Source: Lachnospiraceae bacterium (lineage in GTDB: Bacteria; Bacillota; Clostridia; Lachnospirales; Lachnospiraceae). From it: a DNA stretch of 50,460 nt. The stretch spans positions 1-50,460 of the forward strand of contig JAGANQ010000054.1 of assembly GCA_017624115.1 (NCBI GenBank), read 5' to 3'. The notes under the pieces were generated by a model, which saw only the letters and a program-made list of their open reading frames with translations, had not been told where the DNA came from and made no database searches. Positions 19,513-29,400 of the stretch are shown here, in pieces (position 1 is the first letter of the stretch; each line of letters starts with the position of its first letter). The position numbers and the translations under genes were made by a program.

Positions 19513-20214
19513 ATGGCGGAGATAAATATTTTAGTAGTAGATGACGAGAAGGAGATTGCAGAGCTGGTGGAGCTTTATCTTGTCAGCGATGGCTATAAGG
19601 TGCATAAAGCAAATTCAGCAGAGGAGGGATTGGAGATATTGAAATCGGTGCCGATAGACCTGGCGCTTCTTGATATTATGATGCCGGGAATGGACGGGCT
19701 GGAGATGTGCCGGAAAATTCGTGAATTTAACAACATACCGATTATCATGCTGAGTGCGAAGTCTACGGATTTGGATAAGATTATGGGACTCAGTACAGGC
19801 GCTGATGATTATGTGACGAAGCCATTTAATCCGTTAGAGCTGACGGCGAGAGTGAAATCCCAGCTTCGCCGTTATACGCAGCTGAATCCGAATAATCAGG
19901 TGGAAAAAACAGAGAACGAGATAAATATCCACGGGCTGGAGATTAACAAGGAAAATCATCGTGTGGTCGTGTACGGTGAGGAAATCAAGCTGACACCGAT
20001 TGAATTTGATATTCTGTATCTTCTGGCATCTAATCCCGGCAAGGTATTCAGCACGGATGATATTTTTGAAAAGGTCTGGAATGAGAAGGTATACGAGGCA
20101 AATAATACCGTTATGGTGCATATCCGGAGACTGCGCGGCAAGATGAAGGAGGACACCAGAACAAATAAGATAATCACCACAGTTTGGGGAGTTGGATACA
20201 AAATTGAAAAATAG
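19513..20214 (+). CDS. OmpR/PhoB-family response regulator
   Basis: 233 residues: a receiver domain (1-120) with acidic pair D10/D11, phosphoacceptor D54 in LALLDIMMPGMDG and Lys in VTKPFNPLEL, then a winged-helix DNA-binding domain (about 135-230) with IKLTPIEFDILYLLASNPGK, NNTVMVHIRRLRGKM and TVWGVGYKIEK. The cognate kinase gene overlaps its 3' end. The start at 19513 (MAEINILVVDDEKE) has GGAGGT seven bases upstream; an ATG at 19474 lacks one. VanR-like in overall look. Its position at the head of an operon with an ABC exporter suggests it senses an envelope stress or an antimicrobial and controls that operon, which is inference. Confidence 0.93.
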   Translation: MAEINILVVDDEKEIAELVELYLVSDGYKVHKANSAEEGLEILKSVPIDLALLDIMMPGMDGLEMCRKIREFNNIPIIMLSAKSTDLDKIMGLSTGADDYVTKPFNPLELTARVKSQLRRYTQLNPNNQVEKTENEINIHGLEINKENHRVVVYGEEIKLTPIEFDILYLLASNPGKVFSTDDIFEKVWNEKVYEANNTVMVHIRRLRGKMKEDTRTNKIITTVWGVGYKIEK

Positions 20215-21340
20215 ATATATAAACAGTCTTCACAGGAGAATTCTCGCCTACGGAGCAGCAAGCTGTCTGGTAACACTGGCAGTAGAGCTGCTTCTGGGAT
20301 TTAATATGCCGTTTATTCTGCGCATTCTGGGACAGGAGGCGCTTGGCGGCGGCCCTTTTGTACAGGAAAGCAGGAATGAAACATTTCAGATAGTGCTGAT
20401 GGTGATAGCGGGTATCAGTGTATTTCTGCTGTGCTTTTTGCTCCTGATGAACAATCTGGTTATCTATGTAAAGGAGATTACCCGCGGCATCCGTCAGATA
20501 GCAGACGGAGATTTAAGTGTGCAGATTGACGTGAGGGGAAATGATGAGCTGACCTCTATCGCCACAAGTCTCAATGAGATGACAGGAAAGCTGGAACAGC
20601 TTATGGACAGGGAACGGGAAGCAGAGCGTACCAAAAATGAGCTGATTACCAGTGTGGCACATGATTTGCGGACACCGCTGACGTCAATTCTGGGATACAT
20701 GGAATACCTTTCCATGGGACAGAAGCTTGACGAGGCAACGAGAGAAAAATATATCCATGTGGTTTATCTGAAGGCAAAGCGCCTGCAGAAGCTGATTGAG
20801 GATTTGTTCAGCTTTACAAAACTGAATTATGGCAAGATTGCCATGAAAATCGGTAAGGTGGATATTGTGATGCTGTTAAATCAGCTTCTGGAGGACTTTT
20901 ATCCCAGCTTTGAAGATAAGAATCTGGAATGTGAATTTTCCTGTGCGGAAAACAGTATTCTTATTGATGCGGACGGGAATCTGCTCGCGCGTCTGTTTGA
21001 CAATCTGATAAACAATGCCATTAAATATGGGGCAGAGGGTAAGCTCATACGCGTGGAGGCACAGAGAGAGCATGAACAGGTGATTGTAAGGGTTATCAAT
21101 TACGGATATATCATACCAAAAGAGGATTTGAACAGGATTTTTAATAAATTCTACCGTGTAGAGCAGTCACGTTCTGAAAATACAGGCGGTACAGGTCTGG
21201 GACTTGCAATCGTTAAAAATATCGTGGATATGCACAGGGGGAAAATATCGGTAAAAAGCAGTCTGGATGGGACTGTTTTTGAAGTACGTTTAAATATCTC
21301 ATTTAATCCGGATGAGGAAAAGCTGGAGCTGAATCCGTAA
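20204..21340 (+). CDS. Membrane sensor histidine kinase (VanS/HAMP type)
   Basis: About 378 residues with two transmembrane segments (about 15-33 and 63-87) enclosing a short 30-residue outside loop, HAMP (88-140), HisKA with H153 in SVAHDLRTPLTSILGYMEYL, and HATPase with NLINNAIKYG (N box), a G1 region that reads VINYGYIIP rather than the usual DxGxG, and TGGTGLGLAIVKNI (G2). The altered G1 box is worth noting, though such variation is seen in kinases of this group. The TTG at 20204 is preferred because GGGGAG lies 12 bases upstream and the product begins MKNRYI; a TTG at 20192 abuts that site. The gene overlaps the response regulator gene by 11 bases. The short sensor loop fits intramembrane sensing. 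Confidence 0.9.
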   Translation: MKNRYINSLHRRILAYGAASCLVTLAVELLLGFNMPFILRILGQEALGGGPFVQESRNETFQIVLMVIAGISVFLLCFLLLMNNLVIYVKEITRGIRQIADGDLSVQIDVRGNDELTSIATSLNEMTGKLEQLMDREREAERTKNELITSVAHDLRTPLTSILGYMEYLSMGQKLDEATREKYIHVVYLKAKRLQKLIEDLFSFTKLNYGKIAMKIGKVDIVMLLNQLLEDFYPSFEDKNLECEFSCAENSILIDADGNLLARLFDNLINNAIKYGAEGKLIRVEAQREHEQVIVRVINYGYIIPKEDLNRIFNKFYRVEQSRSENTGGTGLGLAIVKNIVDMHRGKISVKSSLDGTVFEVRLNISFNPDEEKLELNP

Positions 21341-21353
21341 CAGGAGACTGGTT

Positions 21354-23711
21354 ATGATAGAGAAAAGAAGAAAAACGAAGAGAAGTTGTTTTGGCATCAT
21401 GCTGCTGGTTTTGCTGTGTGCATTTGTGTGGAGTCTCGCGGGTGCGGTACGGGCAGACGAGGAAAACGGTATTGTACTGCAGGCAGAGTGCGGATATGAA
21501 AGCTATGCAAAATTTGGAAGAAATATTCCGTTCAGGGCAGAGATTACTTCGGAAGAGAGTTTTCAGGGAACGCTGCGCATTCTTGTGCCGGCAAATAACG
21601 GGGAAGAAAACTATGCCTACGAATATCCGGCAGCAGTGGCGGCAGGTGAGCCGTTTGTTGTGCGCGGAGAGATTCCGCTGGTTTCTAATTATACAGTAAT
21701 TTCCTTTGATGTAATTGATGAAAAGGGGAAGGTTCTTGAGCAGGAACAGGTAAGCCTAAAGACGAGCGGAAGAGAAGTGACGGAGCTATATGTGGGTGTA
21801 CTGAGCGAGAACAAGGATGCCACAGCAGCTTTTCATAGTGTCAATGTGGGAGAGTACACGGACAGCAGCTTCCCGTATGTAAAGACAAGGGCGTTTTCAC
21901 TGACTGCTGAAGATATAGAGGATATTCATTACGGAATGGACTGCCTGGATATCATTGTACTGGACAGAACGATGACAGAGCGTCTTTCCAAGGAGCAGAG
22001 GGAAGCTTTGAACAGCTGGGTCTGTGATGGCGGTGCACTGATTGCAGAAGTGGGAAGCGGGCGTTATATTTTTTCAGAAACAGATTATCCTGTGACAGAG
22101 GGCGTGGAGGCAAGACCATATCTGTGGGTTCAGACGCAGAATGTAAAGCAGGGAAGAGTCGGATATTTTACTCTGAAGGTAGCTGACATGGATTTGATGG
22201 AGTTTGCAGTTGATAATAATGCAATTCCAGGCTCACTTATCAGTAAGGTATGCTCTGCCGAAATTATCACACAGATTATTGAAAATGACCATTATTATAA
22301 CGGAGCAGAACAGTATGAGAATGTGAAGGAGCTTCTGGATACAGCGATGGGAAGAAAGCTGCCGAGAATTTCAGTTTATGTAGTGATTATGGTGCTGTAT
22401 CTGCTTCTGGCAGGACCGGGTATCTTCTATGTACTCAGGAAAAAGGATAAGGCGAGACTTACCGGTGTGTCGGTGGGCGGTGCGGCAGTGCTGTTTTCTG
22501 TGATGATATATCTGATGGGAACAACGACCCGGTTTCAGGAGCCGGTTATCCGATATGCCTCAATCTGGACTCTTGAGGGTAAGCAGATTCTGGAGGAAGC
22601 ATACATTGATACCAAGGCCCCGACCAGCAATTCCTATCATCTGCAGCTGAAGGCAGAGTATTCGGTGCAGCCGATTTCTGCGGACAGCCATTATTATTAT
22701 GAGGTTGTGGACGAGGAAACAGTATTACAGGATTGCAAGACGGAGTTATATCACGGCGGGGATGCCACAACGATTACGATGAGACATTCAGCACCTTTCG
22801 AATCGCAGTATTTCAAACTGGAACGGGAGAGCGAAAACCGGGATTTACTGGGACTGGGTGCGGATATCTCTTATTTTAACGAGAATGTGAAGGGAACCGT
22901 TTATAATGAAACTCAGCAGAATTTTGAGAATGTAATACTTATTATCCGCAACAGTATCTATGTGCTGGGAAATTTAGAACCCGGCAGAGTTGTGGATATC
23001 AGCGATGTGCAGAAGCTGTATTTCTACACGGATACCTGTGAAGAAGCCGCGAAGGAAATCACGGGCTGGTCGAATGTCAGTTATCAGGTGAATTCAGAAA
23101 ATCAGGAGTATGCGTTTCTGTCACAGAAGACAAAGCTTCTGGAATACTATCTCAGCAATATGAGCACTTCATCAGGAAGCAGTGCAACGCTGTTAGCGTT
23201 TATGCCGGTCGGTAAGGCAGGTGATTTCCAGACAGATAATGGATATACGACTTATGGTGCGACGCTTCTGAATAAGAAAATTTTGCTGAATACGACGTCG
23301 GGAGAGCTTATCTATCAGAACCTTTCTGCCGATGAAATTATCAACATTGATGAGGATATCAGCTACCATGAGAATACCGGTTCCACATACAGCAGCAGCA
23401 TCCGACTGCAGTATGACCTCGGAAGCAAGGAGGGCTTAAGGGCGGTCCGTTTTGCCAGTGCAGGAGTGGAGGAGGATAATCCGGATTATAAGGCATTCTC
23501 GGGAGAAGCATATTTCTATAATCCGCTTACGCTCGCATATGAACTGGTAGATTTGACAGACAAACAGTTCTGGATTACGGATTTGGAGAAGTATCTGACA
23601 GAGCGGAACGGAACATGCTATCTGATTGTACAGTACAGCTCCGATTTCATAGATACAGAGCTGTATCGGGAAATATTGCTGCCGGTAGTTTCTGTCATCA
23701 GGAAGAAATAG
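21354..23711 (+). CDS. Large unknown membrane protein associated with an ABC transporter
   Basis: 785 residues that I do not recognise as a named family. A signal or anchor segment spans about residues 12-32 (LLVLLCAFVWSLAGAVRA). The first outside region (35-335) begins beta-rich and then has a Rossmann-like part, LDIIVLDRTMTERLSKEQ followed by LNSWVCDGGALIAEVGSG (about 198-236), resembling the class I glutamine-amidotransferase-like fold seen in GldG- and DUF4350-like proteins. Two membrane helices (340-361 and 369-389) follow, then a second outside region of nearly 400 residues. It begins 13 bp after the kinase gene and ends 9 bp before the ABC ATPase gene, so it is very likely a partner of that transporter. 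By analogy with GldG it could be an extracytoplasmic subunit; unproven. Confidence 0.75.
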   Translation: MIEKRRKTKRSCFGIMLLVLLCAFVWSLAGAVRADEENGIVLQAECGYESYAKFGRNIPFRAEITSEESFQGTLRILVPANNGEENYAYEYPAAVAAGEPFVVRGEIPLVSNYTVISFDVIDEKGKVLEQEQVSLKTSGREVTELYVGVLSENKDATAAFHSVNVGEYTDSSFPYVKTRAFSLTAEDIEDIHYGMDCLDIIVLDRTMTERLSKEQREALNSWVCDGGALIAEVGSGRYIFSETDYPVTEGVEARPYLWVQTQNVKQGRVGYFTLKVADMDLMEFAVDNNAIPGSLISKVCSAEIITQIIENDHYYNGAEQYENVKELLDTAMGRKLPRISVYVVIMVLYLLLAGPGIFYVLRKKDKARLTGVSVGGAAVLFSVMIYLMGTTTRFQEPVIRYASIWTLEGKQILEEAYIDTKAPTSNSYHLQLKAEYSVQPISADSHYYYEVVDEETVLQDCKTELYHGGDATTITMRHSAPFESQYFKLERESENRDLLGLGADISYFNENVKGTVYNETQQNFENVILIIRNSIYVLGNLEPGRVVDISDVQKLYFYTDTCEEAAKEITGWSNVSYQVNSENQEYAFLSQKTKLLEYYLSNMSTSSGSSATLLAFMPVGKAGDFQTDNGYTTYGATLLNKKILLNTTSGELIYQNLSADEIINIDEDISYHENTGSTYSSSIRLQYDLGSKEGLRAVRFASAGVEEDNPDYKAFSGEAYFYNPLTLAYELVDLTDKQFWITDLEKYLTERNGTCYLIVQYSSDFIDTELYREILLPVVSVIRKK

Positions 23712-23720
23712 GTGAGATAG

Positions 23721-24650
23721 ATGTTAAGGATAGAAAATCTCGTAAAAAATTATGGAAAATTCAGAGCACTTAACGGTTTGAGCATGGAGGTCGGCAAGGG
23801 AGAGCTGTTTGGCTTTATCGGTCCGAACGGAGCGGGGAAAACCACGACGATTAAAATTATGACGGGACTGCTTAAAGCGGACAGCGGACATGTGTACCTG
23901 GATGGCAGGGATGCGCTGAAGGATGTAGACAATCTGAAGCAGAAGATTGGTTATGTGCCGGACTTCTTCGGCGTGTACGATAATCTGAAGGCGATTGAAT
24001 ATATGGAGTTCTATGCGTCAACCTATGGGCTGGTCGGCAAAGAGGTGCGAAAACGTTGCTATGAGCTGATGGAGCTGGTTGGTTTGGAGGGCAGAGACGA
24101 TGTCTATGTGGATGAGCTTTCCAGGGGCATGCAGCAGAGGCTTTGTCTGGCACGTGCCATGATTCATAAGCCTGATTTGCTGATTCTGGATGAACCGGCT
24201 TCCGGTCTGGACCCGCGTTCCAGATTTGAGATGAAGACGATTCTCAAGGAGCTGTGCCGGAAGGGTTCTACGATACTGATAAGCTCGCACATTCTTTCTG
24301 AGCTGGCAGAAATGTGCAGCAGCATCGGTATTATCAAGAAGGGTGAGCTTTTGCAGCAGGGAAGCATCGAAGAAATTGTTTCGGCAGTCAATACATCGAA
24401 TCCGATTCTTATGAGAGTATGCGATGATCAGAAGAAGGCGCTTGATTTTCTGAGAGAAAACCGCATGGTACAGGCACTGGCGATAGACGGGCAGGAATTT
24501 CAGTTTACCTTTACCGGCTCGGCACAGGAGGAAGCGGATTTGTTAAATCAGATGGTTATGCAGGGAATCCGGGTTCTTTCATTTGCACGGAAAAGAGATA
24601 ATCTGGAAACTATCTTTATGCAGCTGACAAAGGAAGGAGAGGAAGGCTGA
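23721..24650 (+). CDS. ABC transporter ATP-binding protein (ABC-2 / GldA-like)
   Basis: 309 residues. The ATPase core (about 1-215) shows Walker A GPNGAGKTTTIK, Q-loop area YVPDFFGVYDNL, signature LSRGMQQRL, Walker B LLILDEPASGLDP and H-loop ISSHILSE. The signature is LSRGM instead of LSGGQ, common in exporters of the GldA/NatA group. A C-terminal domain (220-309) of about 90 residues completes it. It powers the permease encoded next, whose ATG overlaps its stop (TGATG). It acts on the cytoplasmic face, probably in export. Confidence 0.92.
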   Translation: MLRIENLVKNYGKFRALNGLSMEVGKGELFGFIGPNGAGKTTTIKIMTGLLKADSGHVYLDGRDALKDVDNLKQKIGYVPDFFGVYDNLKAIEYMEFYASTYGLVGKEVRKRCYELMELVGLEGRDDVYVDELSRGMQQRLCLARAMIHKPDLLILDEPASGLDPRSRFEMKTILKELCRKGSTILISSHILSELAEMCSSIGIIKKGELLQQGSIEEIVSAVNTSNPILMRVCDDQKKALDFLRENRMVQALAIDGQEFQFTFTGSAQEEADLLNQMVMQGIRVLSFARKRDNLETIFMQLTKEGEEG

Positions 24651-25546
24651 TGTCGAATCCGGTATATCAGAATGAAGTAAAAATGAGTGTGAGAACAGCC
24701 AGACTGGCGCTGCTGATTATGGGCTTTAATGGGATTCTTGCGGTCTTGAGCCTGCTTTCTCTGTATGGTGCGGTTAATCGCAGCCGTTATTTTGGCAGTG
24801 TACAGTTTGCAAGTGTGATACAGACCTATTCGACGGTAGTGTTTATTGAATTTGCGATGTTCATGCTGTTAGTTCCGGCAATTACGGCGGGAAGTATTTC
24901 CGGCGAAAAAGAGAGAAAAACACTGGATTTGCTGCTGACGAGCCGTATGACACCGATGTCCATCGTATTTGGCAAGCTGAAAGCCTCACTGAATCTGGTT
25001 ATCATTCTTGTGGTTTCGAGTCTCCCTGTGCTGTCTCTGGTGTTTATATTTGGCGGAATCCGCATCAGAGATTTGTTCCTGGTGCTGGCAGCATTGCTGA
25101 TTTCCGGTTTCTTTGCGGGAAGTCTGGGAATCCTCTTTTCAACGGTAAGCAGAAAGACGACGACAGCGACCGTATTTTCTTATGGAAGCATGATTGCTCT
25201 GATATTCGGAAGCTATGGTGTTATGATATTGTTACAGTATCTGAATACCAATAATATAGGCAATTTTACAAACGGCATCGGAAAAGGAATTTATCTGTTG
25301 ATTGTGAATCCGGCGGTCAGCTTTATTGCTCTGGTATACAGTCAGGTGAGCAATGAAGACTATATTGCCGGGCTGTGCAGTACCTATGCCCCTCTGGAGC
25401 AGGGCTTTATCATTGATAACTGGGTCTTAATCAGTCTGCTGGTGCAGATACTGGTGTCTGTTCTGCTGCTGCTTCTGTCATCCTGGCTGCTGAATCCGCT
25501 GCATGCCGTATCATTACCGGGGAGGAAACATCTTGAAGAGCATTGA
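24650..25546 (+). CDS. ABC-2 type transporter permease
   Basis: 298 residues with six or seven membrane segments, including a first helix near residues 18-40 and the ABC-2 region VPAITAGSISGEKERKTLDLLLTSRMTPMSIVFGKL (about 78-113), the characteristic SGEKERGTLDLLL motif of GldF/NatB-like permeases. Its last bases contain the Shine-Dalgarno and start of the PHP gene (14-base overlap). With the ATPase and the 785-residue protein it forms a probable three-part export or envelope-remodelling complex; the substrate is unknown. Confidence 0.9.
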   Translation: MSNPVYQNEVKMSVRTARLALLIMGFNGILAVLSLLSLYGAVNRSRYFGSVQFASVIQTYSTVVFIEFAMFMLLVPAITAGSISGEKERKTLDLLLTSRMTPMSIVFGKLKASLNLVIILVVSSLPVLSLVFIFGGIRIRDLFLVLAALLISGFFAGSLGILFSTVSRKTTTATVFSYGSMIALIFGSYGVMILLQYLNTNNIGNFTNGIGKGIYLLIVNPAVSFIALVYSQVSNEDYIAGLCSTYAPLEQGFIIDNWVLISLLVQILVSVLLLLLSSWLLNPLHAVSLPGRKHLEEH

Positions 25547-26369
25547 TTTACATGTACATTCTAATGCGTCCGACGGAACCTTTACTCCGTCGGAGCTCGT
25601 GCGTTATGCGCTGGAAAAGGGACTTTCTGCGATGGCACTGACAGACCATGACACGGTGTCAGGGGTAGAGGAGGCTGTGCAGGCAGCAGTGGGCAGCGGA
25701 CTTTTATTGATACCAGGTGTGGAATTGTCGGCAGAATACCGGGGCAAAGATATCCATATCCTTGGATTATTTCTGGATTATAAGTCAGAGAGGCTGCAGT
25801 GTTATCTGGAGGAATTCAAGACCATAAGGGATGAACGAAATGTGAAAATGTCAGAGCGTCTGACAGCGCATAAGCTGCCTGTAACAATAGAAGAAATGAA
25901 GGAAGAATATGGAGATGCTGTTCTTACAAGGGCGCATTTTGCCAAAATGCTGAAGAAAAAGGGGTATGTCAGAAGCTATGAGGAAGCCTTTGACCGCTTT
26001 CTGGGCGATGGAAAGCCGTGCTATATTCCGCGGGAGCGCATTACACCGGAGGGTGCGATTGCACTTATCCATGAGGCAGGAGGACTGGCGGTGCTGGCTC
26101 ATCCGCTTTTGTATCATCTGGGAATGGAGGAGCTTAAGAAGCTTTTGAAGCTGCTTAAGGACTGTGGACTGGATGGACTTGAAGCGATTTATTCCATGAA
26201 TGAAGGGCGTGATGAGCGCAGGATGAAGGAGCTTGCTGCAGAATATGGGCTGTTTGTCAGCGGCGGTTCGGATTTCCATGGTGCAACGAAGCCGCATATT
26301 GACCTTGGTGTGGGCAGAGGGAATCTCAGTATTCCGGAAGTCTTACTGGATGGAATGAAAAAGATATGA
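25533..26369 (+). CDS. PHP-domain phosphoesterase (TrpH/RNase AM-like)
   Basis: 278 residues of the PHP superfamily. Metal ligands are visible in order: DLHVHSNASDG (H-x-H), LTDHDTVSG, GVELSAEYRGKDIHILG, the middle His in LTRAHFAKML, LAHPLLYHLG and GGSDFHG. It resembles YciV/TrpH, which remove 5' nucleotides from short RNA or hydrolyse 3',5'-bisphosphonucleotides. I begin at TTG 25533 because GGGGAGG sits seven bases before it and the product starts just ahead of the first metal motif. The start lies inside the permease gene, so it is co-translated, though its biochemical link to the ABC system is unclear. Confidence 0.9.
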   Translation: MKSIDLHVHSNASDGTFTPSELVRYALEKGLSAMALTDHDTVSGVEEAVQAAVGSGLLLIPGVELSAEYRGKDIHILGLFLDYKSERLQCYLEEFKTIRDERNVKMSERLTAHKLPVTIEEMKEEYGDAVLTRAHFAKMLKKKGYVRSYEEAFDRFLGDGKPCYIPRERITPEGAIALIHEAGGLAVLAHPLLYHLGMEELKKLLKLLKDCGLDGLEAIYSMNEGRDERRMKELAAEYGLFVSGGSDFHGATKPHIDLGVGRGNLSIPEVLLDGMKKI

Positions 26370-26395
26370 AAATAATTCAGAAATATGTTTTCGAA

Positions 26396-26425
26396 TTGTA
26401 TGAATTGTGATAAGATAGATATAAT
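26396..26425 (+). promoter_or_regulatory. carB promoter
   Basis: TTGTAT (26396-26401) and TATAAT (26420-26425) with an 18-bp spacer. The start would be about 36 bases before carB. I saw no PyrR-binding attenuator in the short leader. Confidence 0.55.
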
Positions 26426-26467
26426 GTATGTCAGATTTTATATCGAAGTATATATACGGAGGGAAAA

Positions 26468-29400
26468 ATGGGAAAGAGAACAGATATTCACAAAGTACTG
26501 ATAATTGGCTCAGGTCCGATTATCATCGGTCAGGCATGCGAGTTTGACTATTCGGGAACACAGGCCTGTAAGGCACTCAGAAAGCTGGGATATGAGATTG
26601 TGCTGGTAAATTCGAATCCGGCAACGATTATGACAGATCCGGGAATTGCTGATGTTACTTATATTGAACCTTTAAATGTAAAACGTCTGGAGCAGATTAT
26701 TGAAAAGGAAAGACCGGATGCGATTTTACCTAATCTTGGCGGACAGTCTGGATTAAACCTTTGCTCGGAGCTGTCGAATGCCGGAATTCTGGATAAATAT
26801 AATGTAAAGGTTATCGGTGTGCAGGTAGATGCCATTGAGCGCGGCGAGGACAGAATCGAGTTCAAGAATACGATGAACAGTCTTGGAATCGAAATGGCGA
26901 GAAGCGAGGTTGCGTATTCGGTGGAGGGTGCACTGGCAATCGCGGATAAGCTTGGATACCCGGTAGTGCTTCGCCCAGCTTATACGATGGGCGGTGCCGG
27001 CGGCGGTCTGGTATATAATGTAGAGGAATTAAAGACAGTATGTGCAAGAGGCTTACAGGCGAGTCTTGTTGGACAGGTTCTGGTAGAAGAGTCGATTCTT
27101 GGCTGGGAAGAGCTGGAGTTAGAGGTGGTCAGAGACGCGAAGAACAATATGATTACGGTCTGCTTCATCGAGAATATCGACCCGCTCGGAGTCCATACAG
27201 GAGATTCATTCTGCAGTGCACCGATGCTTACGATTTCTCAGGAGGTGCAGGACAGACTGCAGGAGCAGGCGTACCGTATCGTAGAAGCGATTGAGGTTAT
27301 CGGCGGCACAAACGTACAGTTTGCACATGACCCGGTAACAGACAGAATCGTAGTTATTGAGATTAATCCGAGAACTTCACGTTCCTCTGCGCTGGCTTCT
27401 AAGGCGACCGGTTTTCCGATTGCTCTGGTTTCCGCAATGCTGGCTTCCGGCCTTACACTGGATGAGATTCCGTGCGGAAAGTATGGCACGCTGGATAAGT
27501 ATGTACCGGATGGCGATTATATTGTAATTAAGTTTGCACGCTGGGCGTTTGAAAAGTTCAAGGGTGTAGAGGATAAATTAGGCACACAGATGCGTGCCGT
27601 AGGTGAGGTTATGTCCATTGGAAAGACCTACAAGGAGGCTTTCCAGAAGGCAATCCGCAGCCTTGAGACAGGACGCTACGGACTTGGCTTTGCGAAGAAT
27701 TTCGCAGAAAAGTCAAAAGAAGAGCTGATGCAGATGCTCTATGTTCCTACCAGTGAGCGTCAGTTTATCATGTATGAAGCACTTCGTAAGGGCGCAACCG
27801 TAGAAGAGCTGTATCAGATGACAAAGATTAAGCATTATTTCATCGAGCAGATGAAGGAATTAGTAGAGGAGGAGGAAGCACTTCTTAAGTACAAGGGTCA
27901 GGTTCCTCCTGCTGATGTGCTGACGCAGGCAAAAAAGGACGGCTTCTCTGATAAGTATCTGGGTAAGCTGCTTGATGTGCCGGAGAAGGATATCCGTGAT
28001 GCCAGAACAGCAATCGGTGTTGTAGAAGCATGGGAGGGTGTACATGTAAGCGGTACAGAGGACAGTGCTTACTATTATTCCACCTACAATGCGGAGGACA
28101 AGTCCACTGTAAGTGACAGGCAGAAGATTATGATTCTGGGCGGCGGTCCGAACAGAATCGGACAGGGTATCGAGTTTGACTACTGCAGTGTTCACGCGGC
28201 GCTGGCACTGAAAAAGCTGGGATTTGAGACAATTATTGTCAACTGTAATCCCGAGACAGTTTCTACTGACTATGATACCTCTGACAAGCTGTATTTTGAA
28301 CCGCTGACATTAGAGGATGTATTGAGCATTTATAATAAAGAAAAGCCGCTTGGCATTATTGCACAGTTCGGCGGACAGACACCGCTTAATTTATCCGGTG
28401 AGCTGGAGAAGAACGGTGTGAAGATTCTGGGAACCTCTCCGGCGGTTATAGACCTGGCAGAGGACAGAGATTTGTTCCGTGCCATGATGGAGAAGCTGGA
28501 TATCCCGATGCCGGAGTCCGGAATGGCAGTCAATATTGATGAGGCGATAGAGATAGCAAACCGCATCGGTTATCCTGTTATGGTGCGCCCGTCTTATGTA
28601 TTGGGCGGCCGTGGCATGGAGGTTGTGAATAACGAAGAAATGTTAAGAAGCTATATGGCAGCAGCCGTAGGCGTGACACCGGACAGACCGATTCTCATCG
28701 ACCGTTTCCTTCGTCATGCGACAGAGGTGGAGGCAGATGCCATCAGCGATGGTGAGCATGCGTTCGTGCCGGCTGTCATGGAGCATATTGAGCTTGCAGG
28801 TGTGCATTCCGGTGACTCGGCATGTATCATTCCTTCTCTGAACATCTCAGAGGAGAACTTGAAAACGATTAAGGATTATACCAGAAAGATTGCAGAGGAG
28901 ATGCATGTAAGAGGTCTGATGAACATGCAGTATGCGATTGAGAATGGTAAGGTATATGTGCTTGAGGCGAATCCGAGAGCTTCCAGAACGGTCCCTCTTG
29001 TATCGAAGGTATGCAATATTGCGATGGTGCCGATTGCAACCGATATTATTACTTCAGAGCTGACAGGCAGACCATCGCCGGTGCCGGAATTAAAGGAGAA
29101 GAAATTCACTCATTACGGTGTGAAGGAAGCAGTATTCCCGTTCAATATGTTCCCGGAGGTAGACCCGGTTCTCGGACCGGAGATGCGTTCTACCGGAGAA
29201 GTGCTGGGGCTTGCAGATACCTTTGGTGAGGCATTCTATAAGGCACAGGAGGCTACACAGACACCGCTTCCACTTGAAGGTACCGTGCTTTTAAGTGTCA
29301 ATAATGCAGACAAGGCAGAGCTTGCCGAGGTGGCACAGGATTTGACAGATGCAGGCTTTAAGCTGATTGCTACCGGTCATACCTACGAGACAATCAGGGA

